A stretch of 12,048 nt of DNA from an uncultured Erysipelotrichaceae bacterium (GCA_937874965.1 CALNCD010000174.1:1-12048), one strand, 5' to 3'. Shown: positions 1 through 7,245, numbered from the stretch's first letter. The notes: generated by a model from the sequence alone, not told the origin. Program-made: numbers and translations.

Positions 1-687
1 ATTTCAACCATTGGCGTTGCTCTGGCCATGATCACCGAGAAAATTGAGCGGAGTGTCATTCAGCCAACAGAAGATGATATCAAGAAAATCCGTCTGGATA
101 TTATGGATAAGATGTTGGAAATGGGAGCACTCAAAGATACGGTTCAGATTTCAATCCAAGTTGATTCTCAGAAGAATATCCTGATTGCCAGTGCCCAAGG
201 CACCAATCAAATGGAATCATCAGATGCCATGAATGAAATTCTCAGCGATGAGGCACTGATGGCGAAAGCGAAAGCATCGGTGATTTCTATGGACGGACAG
301 GCTCGGGTAATTGTGAAAAATGAAGCCTTTGCGGGAATTGACGTGATTCAGAAGAATACTAGATTATTTGGTTTGGTGAAGAGCAAGAAGCAGTTTGGCG
401 TTATTGTCGGACTGGATGGAACAGTGAAATTCCGTCGTAAGGAAGGCCGTATTTTCTATGGACAGCAAGGGCAAAGCTTGAAGCACCTCACAGAACTTCT
501 GGATGCCTATTCCAACTACTCGGATGCTGGACAGACAATACCGGAGATTATCGCATTTGCGAAACATCGGGTATTCAATTATTCTGGTTTGATGAATGCG
601 AAACAGGTATTGGAAATCTTTGCGATTGATATGGAGGGAATTGACCATGATGAAAGTGTTATTTTCTTGGTTACCCGACGCGGATGA
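1..687 (+). CDS. C-terminal part of a hydantoinase/ASKHA-like protein (5' truncated by window)
   Basis: The frame is open from base 1 and ends at TGA 685-687, so about 228 residues of a longer protein are visible; the ATG at 28 is internal in my view because the preceding residues (ISTIGVALA) continue the same helix. The opening stretch, TIGVALAMITEKIERSV followed by a helix, GA and a strand with VDSQKNILIASA, resembles the end of the actin-like/ASKHA ATPase region of hydantoinase/oxoprolinase-type proteins, where a glycine-containing segment (xTIGxALxxIxxExER) closes the nucleotide site. That is recalled family resemblance, not a search. The remaining 150 residues form a mixed alpha/beta domain I cannot name. 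It is the first visible gene of a five-gene overlapping operon and overlaps the next gene by 41 bases. No catalytic residues can be assigned from the visible part. The coding frame is secure; the family is tentative. Confidence 0.6.
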   Translation: MSTIGVALAMITEKIERSVIQPTEDDIKKIRLDIMDKMLEMGALKDTVQISIQVDSQKNILIASAQGTNQMESSDAMNEILSDEALMAKAKASVISMDGQARVIVKNEAFAGIDVIQKNTRLFGLVKSKKQFGVIVGLDGTVKFRRKEGRIFYGQQGQSLKHLTELLDAYSNYSDAGQTIPEIIAFAKHRVFNYSGLMNAKQVLEIFAIDMEGIDHDESVIFLVTRRG

Positions 688-1252
688 TGAGCGACTAAAT
701 GACTTCTTTCTTTGCTTGGATTTAGCGTCGCATAGGAATGAGTGTGATGCATTGAAAAAGACAGTTGCTTCTATCCGCGAGCGATGTCTTTCTCAAGATT
801 TGCAGCAGCTTTCAATTATTGAGAAAGAATTACCGTTTTCCCAGCATGCTTTTCTGGAAAGCAGCAAGGGGTATTCCAGTGTAACCATCAATACACGATG
901 GCTCAATGAGTACCAAGAATATATGAGTGCAAATCAGGCACGAATGGTTCATTTCAGTCATGAGCAGTATCACTATTATGAACAATGCTTGCCAGCTATG
1001 TTTTACTATTCAAATGAGAAGCGAATCAAACGTCGCATACTTGCGGAAGCCGGGGCAAAACTGTATTCTCAGTACGAAGCTGGCTTACCGTATTATCCTA
1101 GTTTGTATGACTTTGCAATTGGTTTAAAACAAAAAAATTATACTGAACATGAACTTACACAGTATTTGGAGGAAAAATATCATGCGATTTATCACGAGTC
1201 TTCACGAAAAGAAAATGAATTTGGTGGTCAGTCTGCCGGTGAATTCCATTGA
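647..1252 (+). CDS. Unrecognised helical protein of the DUF4127 operon
   Basis: A 201-residue protein that I do not recognise. The frame is open further up (another ATG at 596), but GGAGGG at 633-638 sits 8 bases before the tandem ATGATG at 647, so this start is preferred. The protein is rich in Tyr, Glu, Gln and His, has no signal peptide or membrane segment, and reads as mostly alpha-helical and cytoplasmic. A cluster of His and Tyr in the middle (HFSHEQYHYYEQ) could bind a metal or ligand, but there is no recognisable motif. The start lies inside the upstream gene (41-base overlap) and the last 71 bases overlap the start of the following TIM-barrel gene. The tail after YLEEKYHAIYHE is Ser/Glu/Gly-rich and may be an extension forced by the overlap. 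The packing suggests it works with its neighbours, perhaps as a small subunit; that is inference. Confidence 0.6.
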   Translation: MMKVLFSWLPDADDERLNDFFLCLDLASHRNECDALKKTVASIRERCLSQDLQQLSIIEKELPFSQHAFLESSKGYSSVTINTRWLNEYQEYMSANQARMVHFSHEQYHYYEQCLPAMFYYSNEKRIKRRILAEAGAKLYSQYEAGLPYYPSLYDFAIGLKQKNYTEHELTQYLEEKYHAIYHESSRKENEFGGQSAGEFH

Positions 1253-1868
1253 GTTTGCCAGAGCAAGTTGGGAACATGGCGCTGATGCCGTTAAAATGCA
1301 TCTGAATGTTCATCATCATGCCAGTGACAATCATTTCGGAACATTACAGCAGGAATGGGGGTTTGTCGAGCAGCTTCTTGAAGAATGCCCAGTACCTGTC
1401 GGCGTTGTTGTCGGGGGTTCCCCTGATGCTGTCGATGCTGATTTTGCGAATATTCTGCATCAGAAATTTGATTTTTTGTCACTGTATTGCCATGATGCAA
1501 CTTCATCCATTCTGAATCAGGATAAGATTACACGGATGTTAGCTTGTAACTATACCTATAGTCTGGATGAAATTTCAATGTTTGAAAAGATAGGTGCAGA
1601 AATCTTGGAGGTCAGTATTGTTGATCCGGAAAAATATGGTGAGCCGTTGACTGCACGCGATATTATCCATTATCAACAAGTTATTCAGTCCGTATCATTA
1701 CCGACCCTATTGCCGACACAGAAAAAAATAAAACCTTCCGAAGTCCAGCTGCTCAATGATATCGGCTTCGATGCTGTCATGATTGGTGCAGTGGTCACGG
1801 GGCAGGAAATCAATGGATTCACTGAACAGGTCCAATGCTTTCGCAAAGCGATTGATGCCTTGGTATGA
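1182..1868 (+). CDS. Unnamed TIM-barrel protein of the DUF4127 operon
   Basis: A 228-residue cytoplasmic protein with alternating short strands and helices typical of a (beta/alpha)8 barrel: MNLVVSLP (12-19), ADAVKMHLNV (34-43), GVVVGGS (74-80), FDFLSLY (96-102), ILEVSIV (141-147), LPTLLPTQ (173-180) and AVMIGAVVTG (198-207). The last strand with its Gly pair resembles phosphate-binding ends of barrels such as NanE or HisA-type enzymes, but the His-rich NVHHHAS segment (42-48) and EPLTARDIIHY (154-164) match no named enzyme I know. Two histidines next to strand 2 and Asp/Glu at strand ends could form an active site. The start is ATG 1182, preceded by GGAGG at 1168-1172; an in-frame ATG at 1149 has no ribosome site. 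It overlaps the gene before by 71 bases and ends with ATGA shared with the DUF4127 gene. Substrate unknown; a sugar or amino-sugar phosphate is only a guess. Confidence 0.7.
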   Translation: MRFITSLHEKKMNLVVSLPVNSIEFARASWEHGADAVKMHLNVHHHASDNHFGTLQQEWGFVEQLLEECPVPVGVVVGGSPDAVDADFANILHQKFDFLSLYCHDATSSILNQDKITRMLACNYTYSLDEISMFEKIGAEILEVSIVDPEKYGEPLTARDIIHYQQVIQSVSLPTLLPTQKKIKPSEVQLLNDIGFDAVMIGAVVTGQEINGFTEQVQCFRKAIDALV

Positions 1869-3292
1869 GTAAACGCATTTTCATTCTTCCCCTTGACAAT
1901 CGTCCCTGCCATTATGATTATCTCATTCAAAGCACTAAGGAAGTCCCTGACTGGTCGATAGAACTTCCGAAACGGTCATGGATGGGGACGCTAGAAAAAC
2001 CGGCTGAATTGGACAAAATAACAGCGTATCTCTTCGAACAAATCAAAACAATCGATGTCTTGATTATTTCGATGGATTGTTGGGTATTCGGTGGATTGGT
2101 TCAAGCCCGGAGCGTATCTTCAGGTACGCTGAACCAAGCGTTAGAGAGAATGAAGCTGATTCGTGAATTGAAACAGATTAATCCTAAGGTCGTTATCAAT
2201 GTTTATTCGGTTATTATGCGACTTACTGTAACCACACGATCTTCAGCTGATTTAACATCCTGGGAGCAGGTTTTTCAGTACTCGCAATTGGCTCATCGTT
2301 CTCAAGTGGACAAGGCGTACCTTGCTGATTTCGCGGAGATAAAAGAGAACTTGGATCCAGAAATTCTTCGAGACTATCTTTGCGTTCGTGAGCGCAATCA
2401 TGCTGTGAACAGGAAGTGTATTGACTTGCTTGCTTCCAATGCGATTGATTTCTGTGTGTTTACTCAAGAAGACACCGCCGAATTCGGCCTGCACAGGCAA
2501 GAGCAGGCGGCACTGGTCGAACAGTTATCTTCAGCTGGTTTAAGTGCTCGTTCAATGATGAAAAACGGTGCTGATGAAATGGCGGCTTTATTCCTGGCTC
2601 GTGTGCTCTCCAAAGGGAAGTTTTCAATCCAGATCGCTGATCGGTATATTCCTCAGGGCTATGTATCTCTCTATGAAGATAGTCCAGTTCTGGAAAATCT
2701 GAAGAAGAGTTTAGACTTTGCAGGTATTGCTGTTGATGAACAAGCAAAGACGGTTTTGATGATTCCGCCTGTTGATGGCACCAGAAGAGATCTTTGTTTC
2801 GAAGAGTTGCCAGCGTTCGAATTCACAGAAGAGCAAGAAAGATACTATGATTCGTTCAAGGGGAAAGCGATTGCCCTGTGTGATCTAAACACTAGCAATG
2901 GCGGTGATCTTCGTGTTCTAGCTTACCTAGATGATAAGAACATGTTTAATGATTTAATCGGCTATAGTGCTTGGAATACGGCGAGTAATACGATCGGAAC
3001 ATTGGTCCTGGATTTGGTGATTCATCAGTTCTATCGGTGTTCCTTGGAGTATCTGCGTGTTCGGATGATTGATGATGCTATTTATCAAGGAAATGTCAGA
3101 CGAGTGTTTAATCAGAGAATGATGGACAGGGGAATTGATATCTGGGGAAACTGCAAAGGTGAAAAAGTGAATATAACCTTGCAATCGCTCCTGGATGATG
3201 CAGTTGCTGAAGTTCCGTTTATCCAAGGAAACTATCGGTACCGATTGCCTTGGAACCGTTCTTTTGAACTAGAAGTAGAGGTCGTAAAATGA
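1865..3292 (+). CDS. DUF4127 family protein
   Basis: 475 residues, close to the usual size of DUF4127 proteins, a family without an assigned reaction. The recognisable conserved blocks are in order: LPLDNRP at 8-14 near the N terminus, IISMDCWVFGGLVQAR at 67-82, the QEDTAEFG block at 201-208, GADEMAAL at 235-242, NGGDLRVLAYL at 345-355 and GYSAWNTASNTIGT at 366-379. The conserved Asp, Asn and Arg in these blocks suggest an enzyme with a polar or metal-bound active site, but this is unproven. No signal peptide or membrane helix is visible. The ATG overlaps the stop of the TIM-barrel gene in an ATGA junction and there is no strong ribosome site, so its translation probably depends on the gene before. 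Its own stop overlaps the oxidoreductase start in a second ATGA. The family call is confident, the function is not known. Confidence 0.85.
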   Translation: MSKRIFILPLDNRPCHYDYLIQSTKEVPDWSIELPKRSWMGTLEKPAELDKITAYLFEQIKTIDVLIISMDCWVFGGLVQARSVSSGTLNQALERMKLIRELKQINPKVVINVYSVIMRLTVTTRSSADLTSWEQVFQYSQLAHRSQVDKAYLADFAEIKENLDPEILRDYLCVRERNHAVNRKCIDLLASNAIDFCVFTQEDTAEFGLHRQEQAALVEQLSSAGLSARSMMKNGADEMAALFLARVLSKGKFSIQIADRYIPQGYVSLYEDSPVLENLKKSLDFAGIAVDEQAKTVLMIPPVDGTRRDLCFEELPAFEFTEEQERYYDSFKGKAIALCDLNTSNGGDLRVLAYLDDKNMFNDLIGYSAWNTASNTIGTLVLDLVIHQFYRCSLEYLRVRMIDDAIYQGNVRRVFNQRMMDRGIDIWGNCKGEKVNITLQSLLDDAVAEVPFIQGNYRYRLPWNRSFELEVEVVK

Positions 3293-4659
3293 AAGCAGCA
3301 GATGTCATTGTTGTTGGAGGAGGAAGTGCAGGTGTCATGGCTGCACTAGCGAGTGCCCGGACTGGTGCCCGGACAATCTTGGTTGAGAAGTCCAGTTTTC
3401 TGGGAGGTACCAATACGCTATCCTTGGTTGGTCCGCTCGTCCCGTTCTTAGGAAAAGACAGGCAGCGCATTGTGGGAGGTATCCCTCATGAAGTGATTGA
3501 AACGTTGCGTGTAAACAAGGATAGTTTTGGTCATATCAGCGATCCGATTGGATTTTCAAGTTCACTGACACCTGTGAATTTCACAGCTCTTAAACTCGAA
3601 TTAGCAAGACAAGCAGCAAAGCAGGATCATCTTGATGTTCTTTTCGAGACTTCTTTTCTGTCTGCTTCTGAGAAGGATGGTTACCTGACATCCATACAGG
3701 TTCTTTATCGGGATGGAACAGAAGATTGTCTGAAAGCAAAAGTTTTTATTGATGCCACTGGTGATGCTTTGCTCACTTCAAGTGTCAGTGACGAGGTCGA
3801 ACTAGGCAGAGAAGCGGATCATAAGTGTCAACCAATGTCGATGATTTTTTCATTGGGCAACGTTGATCTCGAACGCGTTCGTGATGATGTTCAACATAAC
3901 CCAAAGGATTTTGTATTGAGCGAGAATCTGGCTTCGGGCGAACGGATGGGCTATGTTGCTGTCTCGGGGTATTTCAATGCCGTATCTGCTTCTTCTGATT
4001 TTCCAATTGCACGGGATAGGCTATTGTTCTTTCAAGGATTAAATTCCAATGAAGTCTTTATGAATACAACGCGTCTTCTGAACTATAACAGCTTATCCAG
4101 TGACGATTTCAGTAAAGCAACCCAGGAAGCTATTCGCCAGGTGCATGACCTCCATGACTGGCTAAAGCGTGAAATAGATGCGTTCAAGAAGAGTACGATT
4201 CGAGAAATTGGAAAGCTGGGAATCCGTGAATCACGGCGAATTATCGGACGTAAGCGACTTGAAACAACGGACATCATGCATGGATTAAAACAACAGCATC
4301 CCATTGCCATCGGATCCTATCCGATTGATATCCACTCTCCTGATGGTTCAAGTATGAATGAAGAAACGAATCGGGTATACAATGATTATGAAATCGATGT
4401 AGCAATGACCCAACTGAAATCCATTCATAATCTTATGGTAGCCGGACGTATTATCAGTGCGACTCATGAGGCCAGTGCCTCGAGCCGTGTCAGTGCTACG
4501 TGTATGGCCGTTGGACAATCTGTTGGAATTATCGCTGCAGTTACCGCCTTGGATGAAAGGTTGCCGGATGTCGCTAAGGTCGATTATTCGAGATTCAGAA
4601 AGATAAGTGACCGATTTGGGGCCATTGTATCCCTTGAACAACGCGTTCCCTTAAAATAA
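3289..4659 (+). CDS. FAD-dependent oxidoreductase (FAD_oxidored / PF12831 type)
   Basis: 456 residues. The N terminus is a Rossmann FAD-binding fold: DVIVVGGGSAG (GxGxxG at 10-15), with Glu33 in VEK placed to bind the adenine ribose, followed by SFLGGTNT (37-43). A second FAD contact is the ATGD motif at 156-159, and the C-terminal block LMVAGRIISATHEASASSRV plus the CMAVGQSVG stretch that follows closes the flavin site. RESRRIIG-like residues near 310-320 are also characteristic of this family. It probably oxidises or reduces an organic substrate in the cytoplasm; which one is not visible, and there is no covalent-flavin or iron-sulfur motif. The start is ATG 3289, inside the stop of the DUF4127 gene, with AGAGGT about 6 bases ahead. 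It is the last gene of the operon and is followed by a hairpin terminator shared with the convergent hydrogenase. Confidence 0.85.
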   Translation: MKAADVIVVGGGSAGVMAALASARTGARTILVEKSSFLGGTNTLSLVGPLVPFLGKDRQRIVGGIPHEVIETLRVNKDSFGHISDPIGFSSSLTPVNFTALKLELARQAAKQDHLDVLFETSFLSASEKDGYLTSIQVLYRDGTEDCLKAKVFIDATGDALLTSSVSDEVELGREADHKCQPMSMIFSLGNVDLERVRDDVQHNPKDFVLSENLASGERMGYVAVSGYFNAVSASSDFPIARDRLLFFQGLNSNEVFMNTTRLLNYNSLSSDDFSKATQEAIRQVHDLHDWLKREIDAFKKSTIREIGKLGIRESRRIIGRKRLETTDIMHGLKQQHPIAIGSYPIDIHSPDGSSMNEETNRVYNDYEIDVAMTQLKSIHNLMVAGRIISATHEASASSRVSATCMAVGQSVGIIAAVTALDERLPDVAKVDYSRFRKISDRFGAIVSLEQRVPLK

Positions 4660-4675
4660 AGGGTTGGAGAATATA

Positions 4676-4725
4676 AAAAGCCTGCTGAGAATGGAACTTA
4701 TCCGGTTCCGATTACATCAGCAGGC
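4676..4725 (-). terminator. Terminator of the hydrogenase gene, possibly bidirectional
   Basis: The arms GCCTGCTGA (4680-4688) and TCAGCAGGC (4717-4725) pair over 9 bp, with a second inner pairing GGAAC (4693-4697) / GTTCC (4705-4709). Read on the minus strand the stem is followed at once by TTTTT, a good intrinsic terminator lying 19 bases past the hydrogenase stop. On the plus strand the tail is only ATTTATT, so termination of the FAD oxidoreductase operon here would be weaker. Confidence 0.8.
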
Positions 4726-4743
4726 ATTTATTGAATTGCGGTG

Positions 4744-6243
4744 TTAGTGCTGCTCGATTTTCTCAACAGCTTCAAAGGCAGATTTCATTTCAGATTGTGT
4801 AGAGAAGAGTTTAACTTTACCAGCAGCCTTAGCCTGATTGATTAAAGTTCCGGCGCCGCCGATACACCCTCCTGGACATGCCATACCTTCTAAAAGGTAA
4901 CCAGGGAACTTCCCTGCTTTCGCAAGCATCAGCATCTTCTTGCAGTTGGCTAGGCTCTCTGCTTTTTCAACCTTAATATCTTTATTAGGATCCAGTTGCT
5001 GGATACAATGATTCACCGCAGCCAGAACACCACCGCTCACTGCAAATCCACGTCCATCCAAGGAAGCATCATTGAGAACCATATCGGTGGTCAATGTGGA
5101 AAGATCGATATCTCTGGCTTCGAACATCGCATTCGTTTCTTCAAAGGTCAGCACATAGTCTACATATTCGGGTACATTGTGATGAGCAGCTTCCAGCTTT
5201 TTCGCAGAACATGGCCCGATAAAAACCACCTTTGTTTCAGGGTTGCGTGAACGGACAATCTTTGCGGCCTCAATCATCGGTGAATATGCATTGGAGACGT
5301 ACTCAGGATGATCTTTCAATTCCTGAAAGGCCAACGTCTTGTAGGCCGGGCAGCAGGAGGTAATCATGTACGGTTGTTTTTCCGGAACATTTTCGACATA
5401 TTCTTTTGCTTCTTCAACGGCGGTGATGTCAGCTCCTAATGCAACTTCCTTGATATCGCTGAATCCAAGTTTATATAGACCGACCAGCACTTGTTCAGGT
5501 TTGACTTTATCGCCGAATTGACCGACAAAGGCAGGAGCGATGATAGCGGAAATATGCTGGTTGTTTTTGAGTTCATTGGAAAGCTGATAGATTTCAGAGT
5601 GATCCATGATCGCACCGAACGGACAGCTGACCATGCACATTCCGCATGCCACGCATTTATCAGAGACAATCACAGCACGATCGTGTTCATCCTTGGTGAA
5701 GGCATTCACGCCACAGGCAGCGTTGCAGGGGCGTTCGTTTTTATTGATTGATCCATAAGGACAGACATCATAGCACTTTCCGCATTTGATGCACTTGGTT
5801 TGGTCGATGAAACTGTGTCCGTTCTCAAAGAATGTTGCACCAACCGGGCAAACTGAAACGCACGGATGAGCGAGACAGCCATGACATGAATTTGAAACGA
5901 AATAACTCTTTTCCGGACAGGCTTCACACGCCGATGGGATGACTGACATTAATTCTTTGCTGACCACCTTGGTTTTCAAAGCATCCAGGTCGACATGCTG
6001 TTTGTAGTCTGAACTTGTTTCATCATCGAGATCAATATTCATAGCCATACGGACACGGGAGCGGATAATGCGTTTTTCCCGGTCAATTGATTCTCGATAG
6101 GTTGGGGTGTCCCCCGTAATAATTTCATGAGGAATCTGATCAATCTCATCGATTGTCCAATCCTCGAAAGCCGCTTTTGCGACGTGTTTGAATACTTCTC
6201 GACGCAAAAAGGTAATCGGTGTACTTAAACCTCTCATACTCAT
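4744..6243 (-). CDS. Monomeric [FeFe]-hydrogenase (group B-like)
   Basis: 499 residues; catalyses reversible reduction of protons to H2, normally with ferredoxin as electron partner, in the cytoplasm. The N-terminal part has a Cys-rich region (C106, C109, C120, C123, C128, C132) and ferredoxin-type 4Fe-4S motifs CIKCGKCYDVCP (151-162) and CVACGMCMVSCP (197-208). The H-cluster motifs are all present: TSCCPAY (295-301, with C297 the expected proton-relay cysteine and C298 a ligand), GPCSAKKLEA (343-352) and EGMACPGGC (452-460). L2 reads GPC rather than MPC and the N-terminal domain differs from the CpI type, which fits group B enzymes. No NuoE/NuoF-like subunit genes adjoin it, so it is not part of a visible bifurcating complex. 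Start ATG 6243 has GGGAG at 6253-6257; an in-frame ATG two codons on is too far away from it. The HydEFG maturases, which it needs, are not in the window. Confidence 0.95.
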   Translation of the reverse strand: MSMRGLSTPITFLRREVFKHVAKAAFEDWTIDEIDQIPHEIITGDTPTYRESIDREKRIIRSRVRMAMNIDLDDETSSDYKQHVDLDALKTKVVSKELMSVIPSACEACPEKSYFVSNSCHGCLAHPCVSVCPVGATFFENGHSFIDQTKCIKCGKCYDVCPYGSINKNERPCNAACGVNAFTKDEHDRAVIVSDKCVACGMCMVSCPFGAIMDHSEIYQLSNELKNNQHISAIIAPAFVGQFGDKVKPEQVLVGLYKLGFSDIKEVALGADITAVEEAKEYVENVPEKQPYMITSCCPAYKTLAFQELKDHPEYVSNAYSPMIEAAKIVRSRNPETKVVFIGPCSAKKLEAAHHNVPEYVDYVLTFEETNAMFEARDIDLSTLTTDMVLNDASLDGRGFAVSGGVLAAVNHCIQQLDPNKDIKVEKAESLANCKKMLMLAKAGKFPGYLLEGMACPGGCIGGAGTLINQAKAAGKVKLFSTQSEMKSAFEAVEKIEQH

Positions 6244-6272
6244 ATAGATGATCTCCCTACTTTAGCACCTTT

Positions 6273-6301
6273 ATTATGACAAAGATTTACTGTATTTTCT
6301 A
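6273..6301 (-). promoter_or_regulatory. Candidate promoter of the hydrogenase gene
   Basis: On the minus strand TAGAAA (6296-6301) and CATAAT (6273-6278) are separated by 17 bases, matching the sigma-A -35 and -10 boxes at 4 and 5 of 6 positions. The start site would lie near 6266, about 22 bases before the ATG, leaving room for the ribosome site. It is the best candidate in the spacer but not a strong one. Confidence 0.35.
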
Positions 6302-6398
6302 GAGGTAGAGTTTGTTAACCAGGCCTAAAGTTTCACAGATTCAAGGGAAATCAAGGAATCAGTGGTGATCCTTGTGATAAAACACTGCAGTTATCCGT

Positions 6399-6494
6399 TC
6401 AAGACAGATCATATTGCTTGACGAAGCCAAGGAAATCCTTGGCTTCAAAGGCAGTAGTTGCCTGCAATGGCGCAGGGTCGAGGAAGGCGGGCAT
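6399..6494 (-). CDS. Possible small open frame downstream of the GNAT gene
   Basis: On the minus strand an ATG at 6494 opens 31 codons ending at TGA 6399-6401; the same frame is open back to 6563, overlapping the last 58 bases of the GNAT gene in another frame. The translation (MPAFLDPAPLQATTAFEA and onward, ending FVKQYDLS) has a protein-like composition and ordinary codons. There is only a weak GCGGAAAG-type ribosome site about 12 bases before the ATG, and I recognise no family. The 10-bp hairpin at 6423-6446 lies inside it. It may be a real small protein, the remnant of a lost gene end, or chance. Confidence 0.2.
   Translation of the reverse strand: MPAFLDPAPLQATTAFEAKDFLGFVKQYDLS
6423..6476. 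repeat. Cluster of strong hairpins in the hydrogenase-GNAT spacer
   Basis: GAAGCCAAGG (6423-6432) and CCTTGGCTTC (6437-6446) form a perfect 10-bp stem with an AAAT loop. Next to it AGGCA/TGCCT (6449-6453 / 6459-6463) and CCTGC/GCAGG (6461-6465 / 6472-6476) form two shorter stems that share bases and so exclude each other. Neither strand has a T run after the strong stem, so it is not an ordinary intrinsic terminator, although it sits where the GNAT transcript should end. The rest of the 6244-6505 spacer shows nothing else I can name. Confidence 0.6.
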
Positions 6495-6505
6495 TATCAA
6501 AGCAG

Positions 6506-7210
6506 TCAGTCTTTCCGCCGGCTGCACCAGTAAACGAAGGAAGCGGATAAATTCATCTGTAGCTTATGATGCAAAGCAATTGATGGTTGGTTGCTTATTT
6601 CAATCTGTGAATAGGGAACCTGTCCTCGATCAAGATAGTGCTTGATGGCATGGCGAACAAATGCAGTGGCAAATCCCTTTTTTCGATAGCTTTCAAAGAT
6701 CTCGAGCATTCCCATTGATCCCTCTTCATGTTCACCAATGAACCCTACGAGGCTGTTATCGAGGTAACCGCCTTGAATCTTGCCTAAGTGAAGGCGCTCT
6801 TCCAGATACTCAGGCGATGTTGATTTGTAGTGTGCGGTAACGATGGCAAGATCAGAAGATTTCAGTGGCTTAAACGTTAAGGGTGTTGCGGCTTCCGTGA
6901 CTGCCTGGAACGGATAATAGGCATTGTAGCAGGTCATATCAATCATCATCTGCAACGGTTCCATCAGTAACGCCAACCCTCGCTCCTGGTGAATCACCAG
7001 AAGTTCAGGTGATAACTGCAGTTCCAGAAAACGCCGGTACCCTTCATCAGAGTCGCTGCTGACCAGGTAGGTATACTGATGGCGATCACTCAGAATGACA
7101 TAATGATCATCAGCGTCAACAAGCAGACATTCATCACGCTTGAGAAGTTCAATCATATCAATGTTCAGACAATAGTCTTTGTTAAGGTAATCCAATGCGA
7201 GATTTTTCAT
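6506..7210 (-). CDS. GNAT family N-acetyltransferase
   Basis: 234 residues from ATG 7210. The N-terminal half (1-110) is a family-specific domain opening LALDYLNKDYCLNIDMIELL, a form seen in two-domain GNAT proteins of Firmicutes. The C-terminal half is the acetyl-CoA-binding GNAT fold: LVGFIGEHEEGSMGMLEIF (strands 4-5 region, 154-172), the motif A loop YRKKGFATAF (175-184, R/QxxGxA for pyrophosphate binding), and the end ISNQPSIALHHKLQMNL then FVYW (205-228), the usual final beta-bulge segment. Acceptor substrate unknown; these proteins commonly acetylate small amines or protein N termini. Start choice: the frame is open up to an ATG at 7276, but neither start has a Shine-Dalgarno site, and the homologous N terminus plus a TATAAT just before 7210 favour this one. 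The six residues after FVYW (CSRRKD) are unlike the usual short ending, hinting at an altered 3' end. Confidence 0.85.
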   Translation of the reverse strand: MKNLALDYLNKDYCLNIDMIELLKRDECLLVDADDHYVILSDRHQYTYLVSSDSDEGYRRFLELQLSPELLVIHQERGLALLMEPLQMMIDMTCYNAYYPFQAVTEAATPLTFKPLKSSDLAIVTAHYKSTSPEYLEERLHLGKIQGGYLDNSLVGFIGEHEEGSMGMLEIFESYRKKGFATAFVRHAIKHYLDRGQVPYSQIEISNQPSIALHHKLQMNLSASFVYWCSRRKD

Positions 7211-7216
7211 AGTGTT

Positions 7217-7245
7217 ATTATAGGGGAAACTGATGAAGATAGCCA
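7217..7245 (-). promoter_or_regulatory. Candidate promoter giving a leaderless GNAT mRNA
   Basis: A perfect TATAAT lies at 7217-7222 on the minus strand, only 6 bases before the GNAT ATG at 7210, with a weak -35 (TGGCTA, 7240-7245, 3 of 6) at 17-base spacing. Transcription would start at or within a base or two of the A of ATG. There is no Shine-Dalgarno sequence upstream, which agrees with leaderless initiation. Confidence 0.4.

Noticed and set aside
2460..2747. 95-codon minus-strand frame inside the DUF4127 gene
   Set aside because: It lies wholly antisense to conserved DUF4127 blocks, has no ribosome site and no recognisable domain.
5491..5751. 86-codon plus-strand frame inside the hydrogenase gene
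   Set aside because: It is antisense to the iron-sulfur region of the hydrogenase and has no start signals.
6309..6320. TTTGTTAACC upstream of the hydrogenase as a Rex redox-repressor site
   Set aside because: Only one half of a TTGTTAA-N4-TTAACAA palindrome is present, so it is not a credible operator.
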